A DNA stretch of 64,000 nucleotides from Hermodice carunculata. Taxonomy: Eukaryota; Annelida; Polychaeta; Eunicida; Amphinomidae. The position numbers and the translations under genes were made by a program. Of this stretch, positions 26,560 to 39,175 are shown in pieces. Within the stretch, counting starts at the first letter, position 1; the number at the start of each line of letters is the position of its first letter. The notes beneath the pieces were generated by a model, which saw only the letters and a list, made by a program, of their open reading frames with translations, did no database searches and was not told the DNA's origin. The stretch is from contig OZ026628.1 of the NCBI GenBank assembly GCA_964020975.1, forward strand, positions 57,800,022-57,864,021, read 5' to 3'.

Positions 26560-27265
26560 TCGTTACTTGTTGCTTAATGCATACATTCCCGTGAATTACC
26601 AAGCATGTCAGTGGGGATTGCAGTGGTTATTCACATTTTCAACCTCTTCTACAAAACTGTTTGCCCGATCCACTGTAAACCTGATGGAGATGCACCTTGG
26701 GTAGGTCTACTAAGTTTGGTTAAATGGCCATGCTCAATTGATTTTTTGTTAAAGAATTTGTTCATTTTTTGGCAAAATCTTAAAAAAAAATAAAAAAAAA
26801 TTGCTAATTGCTTTGAAATTGCACATGAACATTTCTGTGGACAACCAGACTTTAATTTGTTCAAGGGGCAGCGCTGTAATGTTTTTCTTGATAAATTTTT
26901 GCGAGTTTTTACTATTTTTAACTTTTCAGTCCATAACCTAGTCTCACATTATGTTGGAAGTGGGCGGAAATGTTCGATGCTACCCGCAGAGGATCAAACA
27001 AAGGAGTCCACTGGGTGGCGTCACTATGGATCCTTGATTTTTTTTTTCTTTCTGTTTCATTTGGGTGCTTACCGTTAAGGCATACATTCATATTGATTAC
27101 TATTTAAGTCAATGAGGATTGCAATGGCAATTCATATTTTTGACTTTGGAACCATCAGCCAGATTCACTTCAAACCTTGTGGGCATGTACTTTGAGTTTG
27201 TAGTCTCTACCCAGTTTGTTCAAATGACCATACTTGATCGATTTTTGTATTTTCTGTGAATTTGT
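26560..27265 (+). repeat. R4 repeat fragments
   Basis: Two diverged partial bodies with CACCTTGGGTAGGTC near 26,690 and GTACTTTGAGTTTGTAGTCT near 27,187, each preceded by a degenerate CACATTTTCAACCTCTTC-like head. Confidence 0.6.
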
Positions 27266-27273
27266 TCATTTCT

Positions 27274-28756
27274 AGCTCTGCTGACCAAAGGTCGCAGAGC
27301 TTATGCGACCGCTGATGTCTGTCCGTCCATCCGTCTGTAAACTTTTGCTAGTTAGCGCAATACCGTCCACAGTTTTAAAGTTAGCCCAATATAACTTTCA
27401 GGACTTACAGGGTGTACGAAAATGTGGGCCCTTTCCCCTTTAGTGGCGCCACCTACATTATGTAATATAGGGGTCAAAATGTGAAAATATTGTGAACACT
27501 CTAGCATCGTTAGTTGTTGGCTGATCCTCACCAAATTCGATGGGATTGTGGAAAGAGGTCAAAGTCTAAGTTTATAAAATTACCAGTGGCGCCACCTATA
27601 ACTTGACGCAAATTATGAGCCAAAATGTGTTTTAAGATGTAAAATTCCACATTTGGAAAGTTAATTGGATTAGACGTGCCAAATTTATAGGATATATAGA
27701 CCATGGCCAAAGGTAGAATGTTATGTTATATCAGTGAACTTCACCTATTTTGGTGAGGTCACCATGCCTTTAAAATGAAAAGGTGATTTTGTAATGGCAG
27801 TGTGTAGGTTGGACACCAATGGCAAAGAGAATTGAGCCTCCAGATCAAAAATGCACTTGAATACATAAAACTGTACTTGATAACCTACTTTTTGGGACAC
27901 TGTAACCCAGTAATTATGGAGTTTGGCATTTCTCCAAGTTCATTGTTTTTTTCAATAACTCAAAAAGTTATTACCCAATTTGAAAAACAGACTTCATGTG
28001 GAAAGCTGGATGTGAGGGGCACTTTTGAACACAACGTTTTTTTAATCCGAGTTGAACGTCAAAGTCAAATGGCCAGTTTAAATATAGGGGTCCTTTCGTG
28101 AAGGCTCTGCACCCACAATTGTTTAGATAAGCCCATATAACGTTTAGGAGTTCTAAAATGTATAAAAATCTTTGTGGACATCAATGCTGGTGGCGCCAGC
28201 TACAGTATTATGTAATATACGGGCCAAAATATGAAAATATTTTGACCACAATACCGTTCACAGTTTTCAAGTTAGCCCAATATAACTTTCAGGATTTATA
28301 GCATGTGTTCAAATCTAGGTTCATTTCGATATTGGTGGCGTTATCTACAATATTGTGCAATAAAGGGGTCAGAATGTGAAAATCTTGTGAACACTCTAGC
28401 ATCTTTAATCTGTGTCAGATATTCACCAAATTCGGTAGAATTTGGGGGGAGGTCAAAGTCTAAAGTTGGTAATGATGCTAGTGGCGCCGCCTATAATTTG
28501 ACGGACAGTATGAGCCAAAATGTGATTTAGCATATATAATTCCATATCTTGAAAAGTAATTGGATTAGACTTGCCAGATATCTAGGATATATAGACAGTG
28601 TGCAAAGGTAGAGTTTGATATAATATCAGTAACCTTTACCAATTTGTGTAGGTCACCATGCCCGTAAAGTTGAGAGAGGTGATTTTGTAATAGCAGGGTG
28701 TAGCTTGGACTTCAATGGCAACGTCAGCACAGCACGAGACCTATGGGCCTCTTGTA
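27274..28756 (+). repeat. Dispersed repeat R2 with 892-bp period direct duplication
   Basis: Head hairpin at 27,274-27,301: AGCTCTGC pairs with GCAGAGCT and GACC with GGTC, with one bulged T. CTGTCCGTCCATCCGTC follows. A segment of about 455 bp (27,358-27,813) is repeated at about 28,250-28,713 with the same order of landmarks: GTTAGCCCAATATAACTTTC, GTGAACACTCTAGCAT, TAGTGGCGCC and GTAATTGGATTAGACT or a near variant. A shorter third partial unit lies at about 28,130-28,250. The end near 28,745 is GGGCCTCTTGT. Non-coding. Confidence 0.75.
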
Positions 28757-29044
28757 TCACATAATCTGGGTGACCTTGATCTTCTGTCCCAAGGTCACGG
28801 AGGACATAAAGTTAAGGACTCGCTCATTGTTGTCTTGGCACATGCAACAATATCCATTACAGGAATTGCACACATAAGCTATGATTTCATGTGGAGCGAA
28901 ATGCCATCTGGTGGACATTTTATACCCGAAATTTACATAAGCTTTATATGTTCAAAAGCCACTTGAGGACTTGCAGCTTTGAAATGAATAGGTGCAATAA
29001 AGCCACGGTGCCAGCAGAGCATTAGGCCCATGGGCCTCTTGTTT
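28757..29044 (+). repeat. Terminal module with AGGCCCATGGGCCT, second copy
   Basis: Same module as 24,800-25,066 but longer. It ends with the perfect palindrome AGGCCCATGGGCCT (29,024-29,037) and CTTGTTT. It directly follows the R2 end, so either two termini are joined or one element inserted next to another. Confidence 0.7.
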
Positions 29045-29690
29045 GACAAAATTTGTTTCACTGAAACCATCTAGCTAATTGCTTTGAAATTGTATTAGGA
29101 CACGTCTTGTTATCAGAACTAGACTTCCAAAGAACATGGATGATGTTAATCTCATTCCCAAGGTCACAAGGCCTCTTGTTAAATTTAATTAACTCATCTC
29201 TTGATCACTTGAAAACTATTTGATCTAGGACTTTCTTGTTGGTGGTGGGCCAGATTTACACAGTACATGAGTGACCTTGACTTTACAGCGAAGGTCACGA
29301 GGTCACTTTCATGAACTTTACTATTCACTTGAGAACGTAAAAATTATTTGTATTGGAACTGACTACTCCTGAAGTACTTCGATATTTGTGTGAGAGTCTT
29401 CAAGAAAATGACCTTGGCCTGATTTCAAAGGTCACAGGACCATTTTGTTCATGCAAGGTCAGTTGAGTACAGGACTGTCACGGTCCTTTTGTTGACACAC
29501 TTATCTCCAAAGAGAGTAAAGTACTTATACTCCAATAGTATACAGCATTGACAACCATTTAAACGTTTAAATAACTTAATGCGAGGGTTTTGTTTCAAGT
29601 CAATGTAGTTCCCTTGATTCTTGACCTGTTACGCTCCTTGTCCCATTCAATGTTAGGCAACAATAGACCAATATGCTGCAACAAAGAGAA
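29045..29690 (+). repeat. Fragments of GGTCA-rich dispersed repeats
   Basis: Includes CAAGGCCTCTTGTTAA near 29,168 and GGTCAGTTGAGTACAGGACT near 29,457, both matching the ends of R2 or R4. Other words such as GACCTTGACTTT recur in R1 and R4. No gene. Confidence 0.5.
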
Positions 29691-29694
29691 GCGT

Positions 29695-29860
29695 AAAGGG
29701 GGGAGGGGTAAGGGGACCCCCTAATACGCTGGTGCAAGTAATAATTTGGCCCTGCTACAATGTACGGAAAATAAGAAAATGTACAAATAATGGTTGGAAC
29801 GATGTACGGAAATTAAAAAGGCATCCAGTACGGAAACCCCCTACCCGCCCCCCCCCCCCC
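29695..29860 (+). repeat. R6 repeat, copy 1
   Basis: Opens with a G-rich run, then GTGCAAGTAATAATTTG, repeated TGTACGGAAA words and CCAGTACGGAAAC, closing in a C run. Matches 63,520-63,660 in the same orientation and 52,530-52,715 in inverse. Confidence 0.55.
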
Positions 29861-32800
29861 CAAAAAAAAAACAAACAAACAAACAAACAAACAAACAGAA
29901 AACAGGACTGAACGTGTCACAGCTAGTAGTGCAATGGACAGTTATGAGTTCAAACCCTGCCCACCGAAACTTTTTTTTTCAATAAAAAGCGTGGACAAGG
30001 AATGCCGTAACTTCCACTCCAAAGTGCTGAGGTCACTGGCACTAATTCAAATAATCTGTCAGCCGGATATATTTCAAATATACTCCAGACCAGGCTATCT
30101 AGGACTCAGCCCAGAAAAAAACAAATTGGGCTGGGAGGATTATAGAGCTTCTTGCCCTCTGTCCTGCTTGTCAAGTAACTTCGTCCACCCACATGGGCCT
30201 GTCTTACGATATCTGACTAGCAAATACCACTGTAATATGGTTGCGGAAAAGTTGGCAACAATTTTCAAAAACCTGTACATCAATTTTGCCACGTTCAATG
30301 CAGACTACTTTCGGTACACTTGTTCTTGTTTTTGATATTGCTAATTTAAAGACGCAGAACCACCGACCTATTGTACCCCATTCATCAATGACGATATAAT
30401 CTACAAAGTATAGGTTTGCTTGCATCCTTTCTGTAGACAGGGGTGGGTCCAGACATTTCAGAACGTGAGGGCGTCAGGCCCGTAGTGGGGGATCGGAGAT
30501 GACATAGCAGTGAAAAAACATACAAGCCATTTGGAAAAAAAAATGAAAATGCATTTTATGGAGAAAATGATAGAGTCGCTGTCCAGGAACCCCCCCCCCC
30601 TCCCCAATCTGCTGGTAGGAAGTGCAAATCAGATGCTATGTGAAACTGATTTTTGGAGATGTGAGTGAAAAGGGAAAACCTGACAAGTAATGGCGTCCGT
30701 GTCACCTGCAGTGTACCTGTGTAAATGAACAAAAAGATGCCCCCCGGGCAGAGAAAGTGACACTACAATAGAACGTCCGCCCTTCATCCGCCGGAAGTGC
30801 CTGGGTATTTTACAGACCCATTGCACAAACCCCTTGGGGTTTTTCCCCCTCGATGTCCCGGACTCCCCACTTCGGTGGCCAAGAGAACTTTATTCTTAGA
30901 CTGGTCAGGATTGTCTCGACGATATTCGCACGACACCTTGACTGTTCTTTCACAAAAAGAACGTATGAATTAAAACATCGTCAGATAGCTGCATGGATGA
31001 TTTCATTGACAACCTGATGAGACTAGCAACGAGATCATCAATACTTGTTGACTTTTTTCAATTTCTTTTATTTATTTTTACTGGTATTTTTGGCTTTTCT
31101 CAAGTCGAAGCCCCAATGCAATAAAACCTGGTCGTTCTTCTCGCTGTGCTATGAGGACTGCTCCAATCGACAAGAAAGTCATCTTGCTTACAGTCCAATC
31201 TCAAAGCAACCCAAATGATCGGAAAAGCAAACTGCATAAGCACTTGCCTACACCATATAGACATCTAAAGAAAGCAGAAATGTCAAGCTGGGGCAAAGGA
31301 TATTATTTCTGTTCTCTGGTCATTTCCTTTCTTTTGTTCACGTTGCCCTTGTTCAAACCAGTGCCTCCTAAGATGAATGCCTTCCTGACACAGGAAGAGG
31401 GTGGCAGAAGGGAATATTCACTGGAATTCTTTTGCATTTTTCATTTTGTTTTCGATCTTGTGAACCTTTTTTAGTTTTTAATTTTTGCTATTGTGTGAAT
31501 CGTTTTCCAGCCTTATTGCTTGGTATCCGAAAGTGAAGTCACCGCAAGTTCTACGGCATTTGCGCATACATGTTTCAAATTTGAGAAAAATTGTGTTTCA
31601 TAATTTAATACACTTTTTATCCTTGTCCTCTTTTGACCTATATAACAATTTTTATATCACCGGTATGTAATTTTCGCTCTGTTTATTCATTCTTTGTTCA
31701 TTAAACCATCCATTCATTTATTTATTCACAAATTCCCTGCTTAAAGTCTGCAATCACGAGTGTTAAATCGAAGTTCCACCAAGTTCTTTATTGTGCCAAA
31801 AGATTTACAGATGTTCAGGCAAAAAAAAAAAAATTGAAAGCAAAGCAGATTTATCCAGAATCATGCAGACTTCTGTACATTGTACCCATAAATGTGAAAC
31901 GGTTAGTGTTCACCTTATGGTATAGGCCTAGTTATTACCCATGCGACCCCTTAGGTCCACCATTCAGTTTCGCTGATCCATGAACAATGTCAGAGGTCTT
32001 CGCTTTCCCTCTTCTGTGCACATAGATATACATCAAATATCTGGCACTTTGTTCAGAATATCACAGTAAAAATACTTTCACTTGTCGCACACCTGATGCG
32101 CAGGTGAGACGTCAAAAGTATCCAAGCGTATGCCTGTCTTTGTGTCAGATGTGCCGAGGGTCCGTCCACCGGATAACTTTCCATCTCCTTTACCTTGTTA
32201 AGTGACTATTACAGACGCAGTCAACCGCGAGCTTTGTGTCAACCTGACGAGAGAAAAATATCTTCATGATCACGCGGGTTTTGGAAGAGTGGATAGTTTC
32301 ACAGAATGGGCTGACTAAGTGCACAGATATGCATATCACTGATAAAAAACAAATACATCACCAGCAGTATACCCTCTGGACATGAGAAGTACAACAAAAA
32401 TATGACTCTTGTCCATGTACAAATGCCCCCCCCCCCCCAAAAAAATATAGGGCTAAATATCTGCCAATTATGCACGAAACGCGTGAAGTTGTTTTTTGAC
32501 ATTTTTATGACACTGCCTCCCATTAAAAAGTAAATAAAACCAAATGCTGTTGGGACAATAGCCTTTGCAGGAGACGTATGCTAAACAATATGATAAAGAA
32601 GTTTGGAATTCACCTGATATACATGTATATCACAAAATTTTCAAATATTTTTCCCTGAAACTGCAATTCCCCAAGGCTTACAATCGTATTTATAAAAGTG
32701 TGTAGACATGCAGTTTGTCGATTTCTGGTGGGAGCTTTCTAAGCCTCGGCTCCACTTTTGATAACGTTAGTGTGTGCTTCCAACCTTTTGCCAGGAGTTT

Positions 32801-33970
32801 ATCGACATGATAGGTCTACTTCAAGGAGGCCATACGTCTTCATACTGCGTGTGGTAACCTAATTAAGGCATACAAGGTCTTTTATCGTTTCTGATTCAGG
32901 GAGGAAAGGCATGGGTGGGCATGTACGTTGATTCAACCAGAGAGATGCAAGAAAGTCTGTATCCACCTGACCTGGGCGTTCACGTCACCCGCCAAATTCG
33001 AAGATGATTTTATCTAACTCCATCCCTAACCTGCATCTCCTTCGCTCCCGGCCTCATCGGCCGACGGGGTTATTGTCTTCGTCATGTCTGTGTGCGTAGC
33101 TGCAAACTACTTGAACTAACTGGGGTACTATCATGCACTGTAGTAGCATCTCGTTCCGCGACGTTGGCATATTTTAAAGGCCACCAAAGGTCACATTTTT
33201 ACCATGGGCGTGGGTGGTTGGGCAGGGGGGATTCCTAAGGTCGTTATGATCGTTAAATCGCCTCTTTGAAAATCAAAAACGAAGCATCTATATGGTATTG
33301 CTTTGCTAACGTGCTTTAACGTGACATTTTTACTCATTGGTCGCAGTGTCAATTACAAATAAGTTGAACACCTGGCTATAAAGGCAGTACACAGTGATAA
33401 GGTACAGTCCCATCAGGCTTGGAAGCACCCAAATGCAAGGCGTTGACTGATGAGTCCACCTTTTATACATACATGGGACATGGGGCATATTTGACCTTGA
33501 ACTTGAGGTCAAGATCACCAAAATCTTACCAAGTAAAGAAACAGTATCAAGGTTAGCTTGAGGTAAATTTGAGTTTCAGGTAGCCAGTAAGTCATGAGAT
33601 ATCGTGTCCAGAACACATGAGGAACGAACAGACGGACAACCTGAAAACATTACCCCCCCCCCCCTCCCCAGGTTCATCCGTAAAAATCGTCCCTGGACCG
33701 CTCAAGCAAACTAATCTCTGAGGGTACCTGAGTGCGAACCCTCTTAATTGCGAAGCTATTTGCCCACTGTGTTCAGAGAAATACTAAGCCTTTTAAAGAT
33801 TTTTGCCAAGAAACACCAAGAAATTATAAATATTGTATAATTTCAAAACTTCATATAATGATAGGAACACCATCAAATAAACTACTTTGGCGGAGAAAAA
33901 ATCACAGTATATCCCAACTTAGTTTGAGGGAGATCCAAGCTGCAATTTTCTAGAGGTATATACAATTCAG
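29861..33970. other. No gene seen
   Basis: Holds a short (AAAC)n tract at about 29,870-29,896, C runs near 30,590, 32,426 and 33,653, and the candidate hairpin repeat head near 33,049. Open frames such as 31,151-31,474 lack any recognisable domain. No splice-bounded exon was identified. Confidence 0.45.
33049..33090 (+). repeat. Possible hairpin repeat head
   Basis: CGGCC (33,049-33,053) and GGCCG (33,059-33,063) form a short stem followed by TTATTGTCTTCGTCATGTCT. This is the same order of hairpin then GTC-rich sequence as at R1, R2 and R4 heads. The body was not matched, so this is tentative. Confidence 0.35.
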
Positions 33971-33974
33971 GAGA

Positions 33975-35115
33975 AAGTAAAAACAAGACGACTATGACAG
34001 TCCTGTGCTCAGGTGACGGGATGTGCAGACTGAAGTGACCCCGTCACCTTCGGAATAATACCAAGCTTACCTTTGTGTAAAGTCATTATCGCTGTTTATA
34101 AAATCACTCTACGTTCATACAGTTCAGGAGTCATCAATTTTGAGATTTAAAGCAACAGGATCCACTATTACCAAAATATAAAGTAATATGTCAGTTTAAC
34201 CCTTTTAGGTTACTCAAGTTGCAAATAAACGACACGAAAAGAAACACCATATATGTACATTCCTATTAATGTTTCACAGTAACTGAATGCACAGGATCCA
34301 CCATTACCAATATAAAAGATAAAATGTCAGTTTGACCTTCTAAGTTTAATCAAGGTCAAAATCAACATCAAAGAAACCCCTTAGGCGCTTTGCTATTAGT
34401 GTTTTATGGTAACCGTAGGCCTATGATCCACCAATTAACACTATCGAGTCCTAACATAATCGTATGACCCCTGCCCGTGCCGAAGGCAATACGCGGTGGC
34501 TGGGGTTATATGACAATGACCTTTAAGTCAATATATCAGATATGTTGCTATCCCTATTGTAACAATGTTAGCATGTACATGTATCGTTAATGATTTTTAG
34601 GTAATTTGTTAAAAATTCAGAAAATAATAGCATCACCCTGTTGCAAACAAATTTGATGGTGATCGAGTGCAGGTAAACCTACATTCCTACTAAGTTTGAA
34701 GAGAGCCGAACTTATAGCTTGGGAAAAGTTTTTGAAAAAAAGTGAAAGCCTGCAAGAAATGCGTAAAAGTACAAATAATAATTACAGCGCCACCAATTAG
34801 GAAATTAACAAATTAAGCTCTAAGGGTCCCTACATGTGCCCTTTGCACTTTTCATGCAGTTGGTTTAGCGGTTTTTGGAGCTTCCTTTTTTTTTTTTTTT
34901 TTTTTTTTGATTAGACAACACAGAGAAAAGTGTAAATATTTCAAAAATGACTGGAGTGTAACCATATGGAAAAAACTCAGTAGAGGCCCACCCGAGGTAT
35001 ATAAATTACATTGATCTTATCATATGCGTTCAAGAGACCCACCCGAGGTGCATCCTTAAGTTTGAAGTGACAAGTCCTGACAGGTTGTTCATTTTCTTTC
35101 TATATATAGGTCAAA
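33975..35115 (-). repeat. R4 repeat, inverted orientation, with terminal hairpin
   Basis: Read on the - strand from 35,115: two degenerate heads with the inverse of ACCCACCCGAGGT (35,037 and 34,986), a T-run region at 34,887-34,909, and an end near 33,975-34,015 matching GAGCACAGGACTGTCA and CTTGTTTT. A perfect 10-bp hairpin (AGGTGACGGG 34,011-34,020, CCCGTCACCT 34,040-34,049) sits at this end. Confidence 0.6.
34462..34512. repeat. Imperfect hairpin within the inverted R4 copy
   Basis: ATGACCCCTGCC near 34,464 pairs with the inverse of GGCTGGGGTTAT near 34,498 with few mismatches. It may mark a separate repeat head nested in the R4 region. Confidence 0.35.
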
Positions 35116-35401
35116 AAGTCATGGAAGGGGTTGTCAGAAAAAAAATCCTGGATATGATATTTTTCGAATGATGGCTATTGATGTTAATGTGATGGCGTAA
35201 TTCGCACGTTTGTGAGGCGAGATACAAGTGGCAGAGGTTGCAGCAAAAACCAGTTCCGAGAAAATCGCATTGAAAGAAAAAGTTGCCAATTCTTACGCAT
35301 TTATGACTGTAATATGACACACACTCATGTCTTCTATCCTGTATTTTAATTAATGTGTGAAATAAATTTGTAGCTTTACCTCTGTGAAGTTGTCATTTAT
35401 A

Positions 35402-35411
35402 GATATATATA

Positions 35412-35501
<90 letters not shown>
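35402..35501. repeat. (TA)n microsatellite
   Basis: About 100 bp of TA with three TAA interruptions at its left end. Confidence 0.95.
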
Positions 35502-35503
<2 letters not shown>

Positions 35504-37201
35504 GGCTTAAATCTCGACTTTTTCAACTTGGGAACATCACACTTGGCTTGTTTGGGTGTGGTTTCACATTCAGCTTTCCCACATTTGGGCCCAAGTTAGT
35601 GGATTGTGCTAATTTGTTTTTAGATCAATAGAGAATTTGAAAGCAATGAACTGGCCCATTCTTCTCTCCACGGCTAATGGTTTCCTGTTCCCTATGAGTG
35701 ACCCTTGTCAATCTGTCAATTGGTTTTCAGGGGTCATGGACTGATGACTGTGCCATCAACGACATGGTTCATTATCATGCCCATGCAAATAAACCCCATG
35801 TGCTCAGCACTGCTTAAACTTTTCATTGTAAACAAAAGTCTTGAGATCAATTTTCTCATATAAATTTTATGTTCATACATCTGAGTTTTTGGGAGCATGT
35901 AGTTCAAGTATCAAACTATCCCAAAATATGAAAAAGTGATTAGAGGTTATCTAAAGGTGCTGGCTTCAGATCTTCCATCTTAATAGTAAAACCAGCCAAG
36001 TGGAGCACACGAGTCATCAGACTAGCCGAACATGCACGAAGCTGGTCTCTGTGACCAGTATGCGCCACGCGGCTGGTTTCAGTTTCATGCAGTGACTGGT
36101 TCCCTGTCCGTTTCCAATGGTCATATCACAGCAGCGGAGGCGGGGGGGGGGGGGGGGGGGGGGGGGAGAGGGGACGGACCGTAGGATATCATGACTTTTG
36201 ACATTGGAACTAGGAGCATATGGACAACTTGATCCTCCAGTTTGTATTCTCCGGTTTTTTATTTTTATGTATTTTTTGGGGTGGGGGTGGGTGGGTGGGT
36301 GATAAAGCTCCAAATAATGGATACAAATAGGATCAAAAGGAATGTATGCATTTACGTGTAAGTGCCCAAAATGAAAAATTTGTTAAAAATCAGGGATCCA
36401 TATAGTAACGCCTTCAGGGGAACACCTTTGGTTGAACTTTCCGCAAATTGTCAGCATAATCTGATGGATGGTTTTTGAGGACACAAGCATAGGCAAAAAA
36501 AAGAAAAAGTAAACAAGGGCCAATTAGCCCATATGGAATCGGCACTTGCTGATCGTCTAGTAAAGTAGGCCTACGTTTGATGCCATGTGCCAAATTGAAC
36601 AAAAAGACAAAATGGAGGTAAAACACCCGATGCCTAAAATTCAGTCAACTCTATCGTACATGGTCGATACAACAATGTACTTACTAACTTAAGCATGCAA
36701 GCAAATAATTGAGATAAACAATAAAATCACCCAACGTATCGTACACAATCCTTTATCACTAAACAGAAATTGTAAGGACAAGAATTTTGGCTCCATCACC
36801 GACATACATTTCTTATTGATGTGAGCACACCAATAAACAGCACACCCCTGGCACGAGGTAGTCGGGCACACCCGACACGTATTTGAACATCGTGTACCAC
36901 CGTTGTTGATTCGAGCCATGCGAAACGCAAGTCAACCTTCAGCAGCTTCCCTCTGGCCTGCAATGACAATGTTTATTTTACTGCATTTTATCGTAGACAA
37001 ACCTACGTACTTGCGGATGGCTAGACCTTTTCGATTTTGCGGCTTGTTAAATGGATAAAAATAAAACAATTATCCGTTTTTTCGGGACATTTTGAATGCT
37101 ACAACTGCAAAATTTACCCCAAAACTTCGTAACTTTGCACCTTTGCCGTCACGATATTTTGCATCGTCCGCCATTATGTTTTATACTGCTGGAATCTTCA
37201 G
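35502..37201. other. No gene seen
   Basis: Intergenic sequence with a long G run near 36,141-36,166 and a (GGGT)n-like tract near 36,280-36,300. A cysteine-rich - strand frame starts at 36,919 close to the promoter-like duplication at 37,202-37,561, but nothing in it is recognised. Confidence 0.4.
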
Positions 37202-37561
37202 GTTTTCGTTTTCTATGTAACAAGCTCTCTTATTGGCTAAGAAAAAATATTCCTTGGGTATCCCTCTTAAAATGGCCCAGAATGGGCATAGAGACATCAT
37301 TTTACTTCATTATAAATGCGCTTTGATCACTTGACCCTCACTGTCCAATCAAACTCGTTGTTCTCGAGCCATGTGACAGGTGTAATGTTTTCGTTTTCTA
37401 TGTAACAAGCTCTCTTATTGGCTAAGAAAAAATATTCCTGGGGTATACCTCTTAAAATGGCCCAGAATGGGCATGGAGACATCATTGTAAATGCGCTTTG
37501 ATCACTTGACCCTCACTGTCCAATCAAACTCGTTGTTCTCGAGCCATGTGACAGGTGTAAT
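37202..37561. promoter_or_regulatory. Tandem duplication of a CCAAT-box-rich, promoter-like segment
   Basis: Copy 1 is 37,202-37,386 (185 bp) and copy 2 is 37,387-37,561 (175 bp). They are nearly identical apart from a deletion of about 10 bases and a few substitutions. Each copy carries ATTGGCTAAG and TCCAATCAAA, which are CCAAT boxes in opposite orientations, and the E-box-like CATGTG. A further CCAAT lies near 37,610, followed by CpG-rich sequence to about 37,830. This looks like a recently duplicated proximal promoter, but the gene it would serve is not identified. Confidence 0.4.
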
Positions 37562-38955
37562 TTCCGCAATGTTGGAAAACAAGTCGTATTCACGCAAACA
37601 TTACTGGACCAATACGCTACATTTTCGTATCATATTTTCACAAAAAGGCTTCGGTCGAACAAGTCTAGACACAGATGAAGGCAGGAGTGAAAATTCCTTA
37701 TGGAAGGCAAGGAAAATACGCAGATTAGCGACCGCCACCGCACGGTGACCGCTGCAGAATGCAGATGAGCGGATAGAAGATTTGCGTCAACACGATGTGT
37801 TGCTGAACGCTGTCTCCGTTGCGTCACGTCGTTTTTGATGTTTTCAACACAATTTTGTTCATTTAATTTAATTAAACTGTTTGAAAGGAACTAATCTGTA
37901 TGACAGAGACAAGATAGGAATTGAATTCATGATCGAAAGCCGGAAACACAGCGGAAAATCACGCCTGGGAGCATGCCTATCTGGCTCTGCACACTCGCTA
38001 ATAGTGATACTGATAGTCCATGGGATTTAGCGTAGGCCTACTCGGGCAGCCGCATATATTCATACGCGATTGTACGGATGTCATCTTTCTGCATAAACGA
38101 GGCCCTTTCAGGGAAAGTCATGTTATGTGAAATTTACCTCATTTTGGACCTTGTAATGTTGATATGCAAAACCCCTAAATGAAGCTCCCCCCCCCCACAC
38201 CCACCCACCCACCCACCCGTCCATCAGTAGCCTTTTCGCAAGCGCGTAATGTACATTTACTTCTGCTACACACGACATTAGAAGGATATACGCACTCTCT
38301 ATACTACACAGCATTAGAAGGGTGTACGCGGTCTTATGAGTTTTAAAACAAAAACAAAAACAAAACAAACAAAGATATTTTCACAATGCAACACAGGCTC
38401 TCTTTGGCGAAGATCTCATTGCGGTCTCATGCATGTAACATTCTTTTCTGTTGTGCGAGACACCTTCGGCTATTTTTCAGTAGGCGGACACCAAGCAGAG
38501 ACATGTAGTATATGGACGCAAGGAACAGTTCAACAGCTCAAATAATTTAGTGCATACTAGTTTCAGTTGCACAATCGTTTATGCAACACACACGAAACAC
38601 ATATCAGGTGAATATTTGCCCATATTTTGCAAAATCTGAAGATACAAACCATTATAAAATAGAACTCTTTTCTACAACCTCACGATATACACAAACCATC
38701 GTTGTGTGATTTGGCCGTGTAAGCTGTATAATGGCATGTAGGGATGTCCTAATTCTTCTAGGTGGAAAACATCAAAATCTCTTCGTCTTTATTCACTGAA
38801 ATCATTGTGTACTACCTCATTAACCCTATGCAATACTACTGTCAGCTTTTTATACTTATCACACAGAAAAATCATACCATGCTCTGTGACTGTCCCCCTT
38901 TTTGCAACAATTAAAGTCCTATATACTCTAAAATTATATAGCAATCAGGTGGCGT
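37562..38955. other. No gene confirmed; CpG-rich left part
   Basis: About 37,570-37,830 is richer in CpG than its surroundings. It holds a short + frame starting MLENKSYSRK at 37,569 that could be a first exon but matches nothing I know. A C run and CCCA repeats lie near 38,187-38,218. The rest is A+T-rich. Confidence 0.35.
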
Positions 38956-38959
38956 GGAT

Positions 38960-39175
38960 TCCAAAAATAGACAATAATCACATCGCCACCTATTAAACAA
39001 ATTAAGCTCTGAAGTGACCAAATAAAATACCGAAGCAACTGGCCCTGCCACTCCGCAGTTTCAGCGAACACATTTTAAATTTCCAAAAATGGACAAAAAA
39101 CATTTAAAAATCACAAAATCATTGAAGCATCCTTTAAGATCAGCAGACAGAAGAGTCAGGTGAGGTATTAAGACG
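38960..39175 (-). repeat. R4 fragment, inverted
   Basis: Contains ATCGCCACCTATTAAACAAA and TTAAGCTCTGAAGTGACC, and near 39,140 AGATCAGCAGACAG, the inverses of R4 body and head words. Confidence 0.45.

Noticed and set aside
29930-29970. B-box-like GAGTTCAAACCCT
   Set aside because: No convincing A box at tRNA spacing and no cloverleaf; likely chance or an old fragment.
31151-31474. 107-codon + strand frame with a hydrophobic segment
   Set aside because: No homology, no splice or promoter support; A+T-rich composition explains the hydrophobic run.
36689-36919. Cysteine-rich - strand frame near the duplicated promoter-like segment
   Set aside because: Suggestive position and cysteines, but part of it overlaps a palindromic GTCGGGCACACCCGAC stretch and no domain is recognised.
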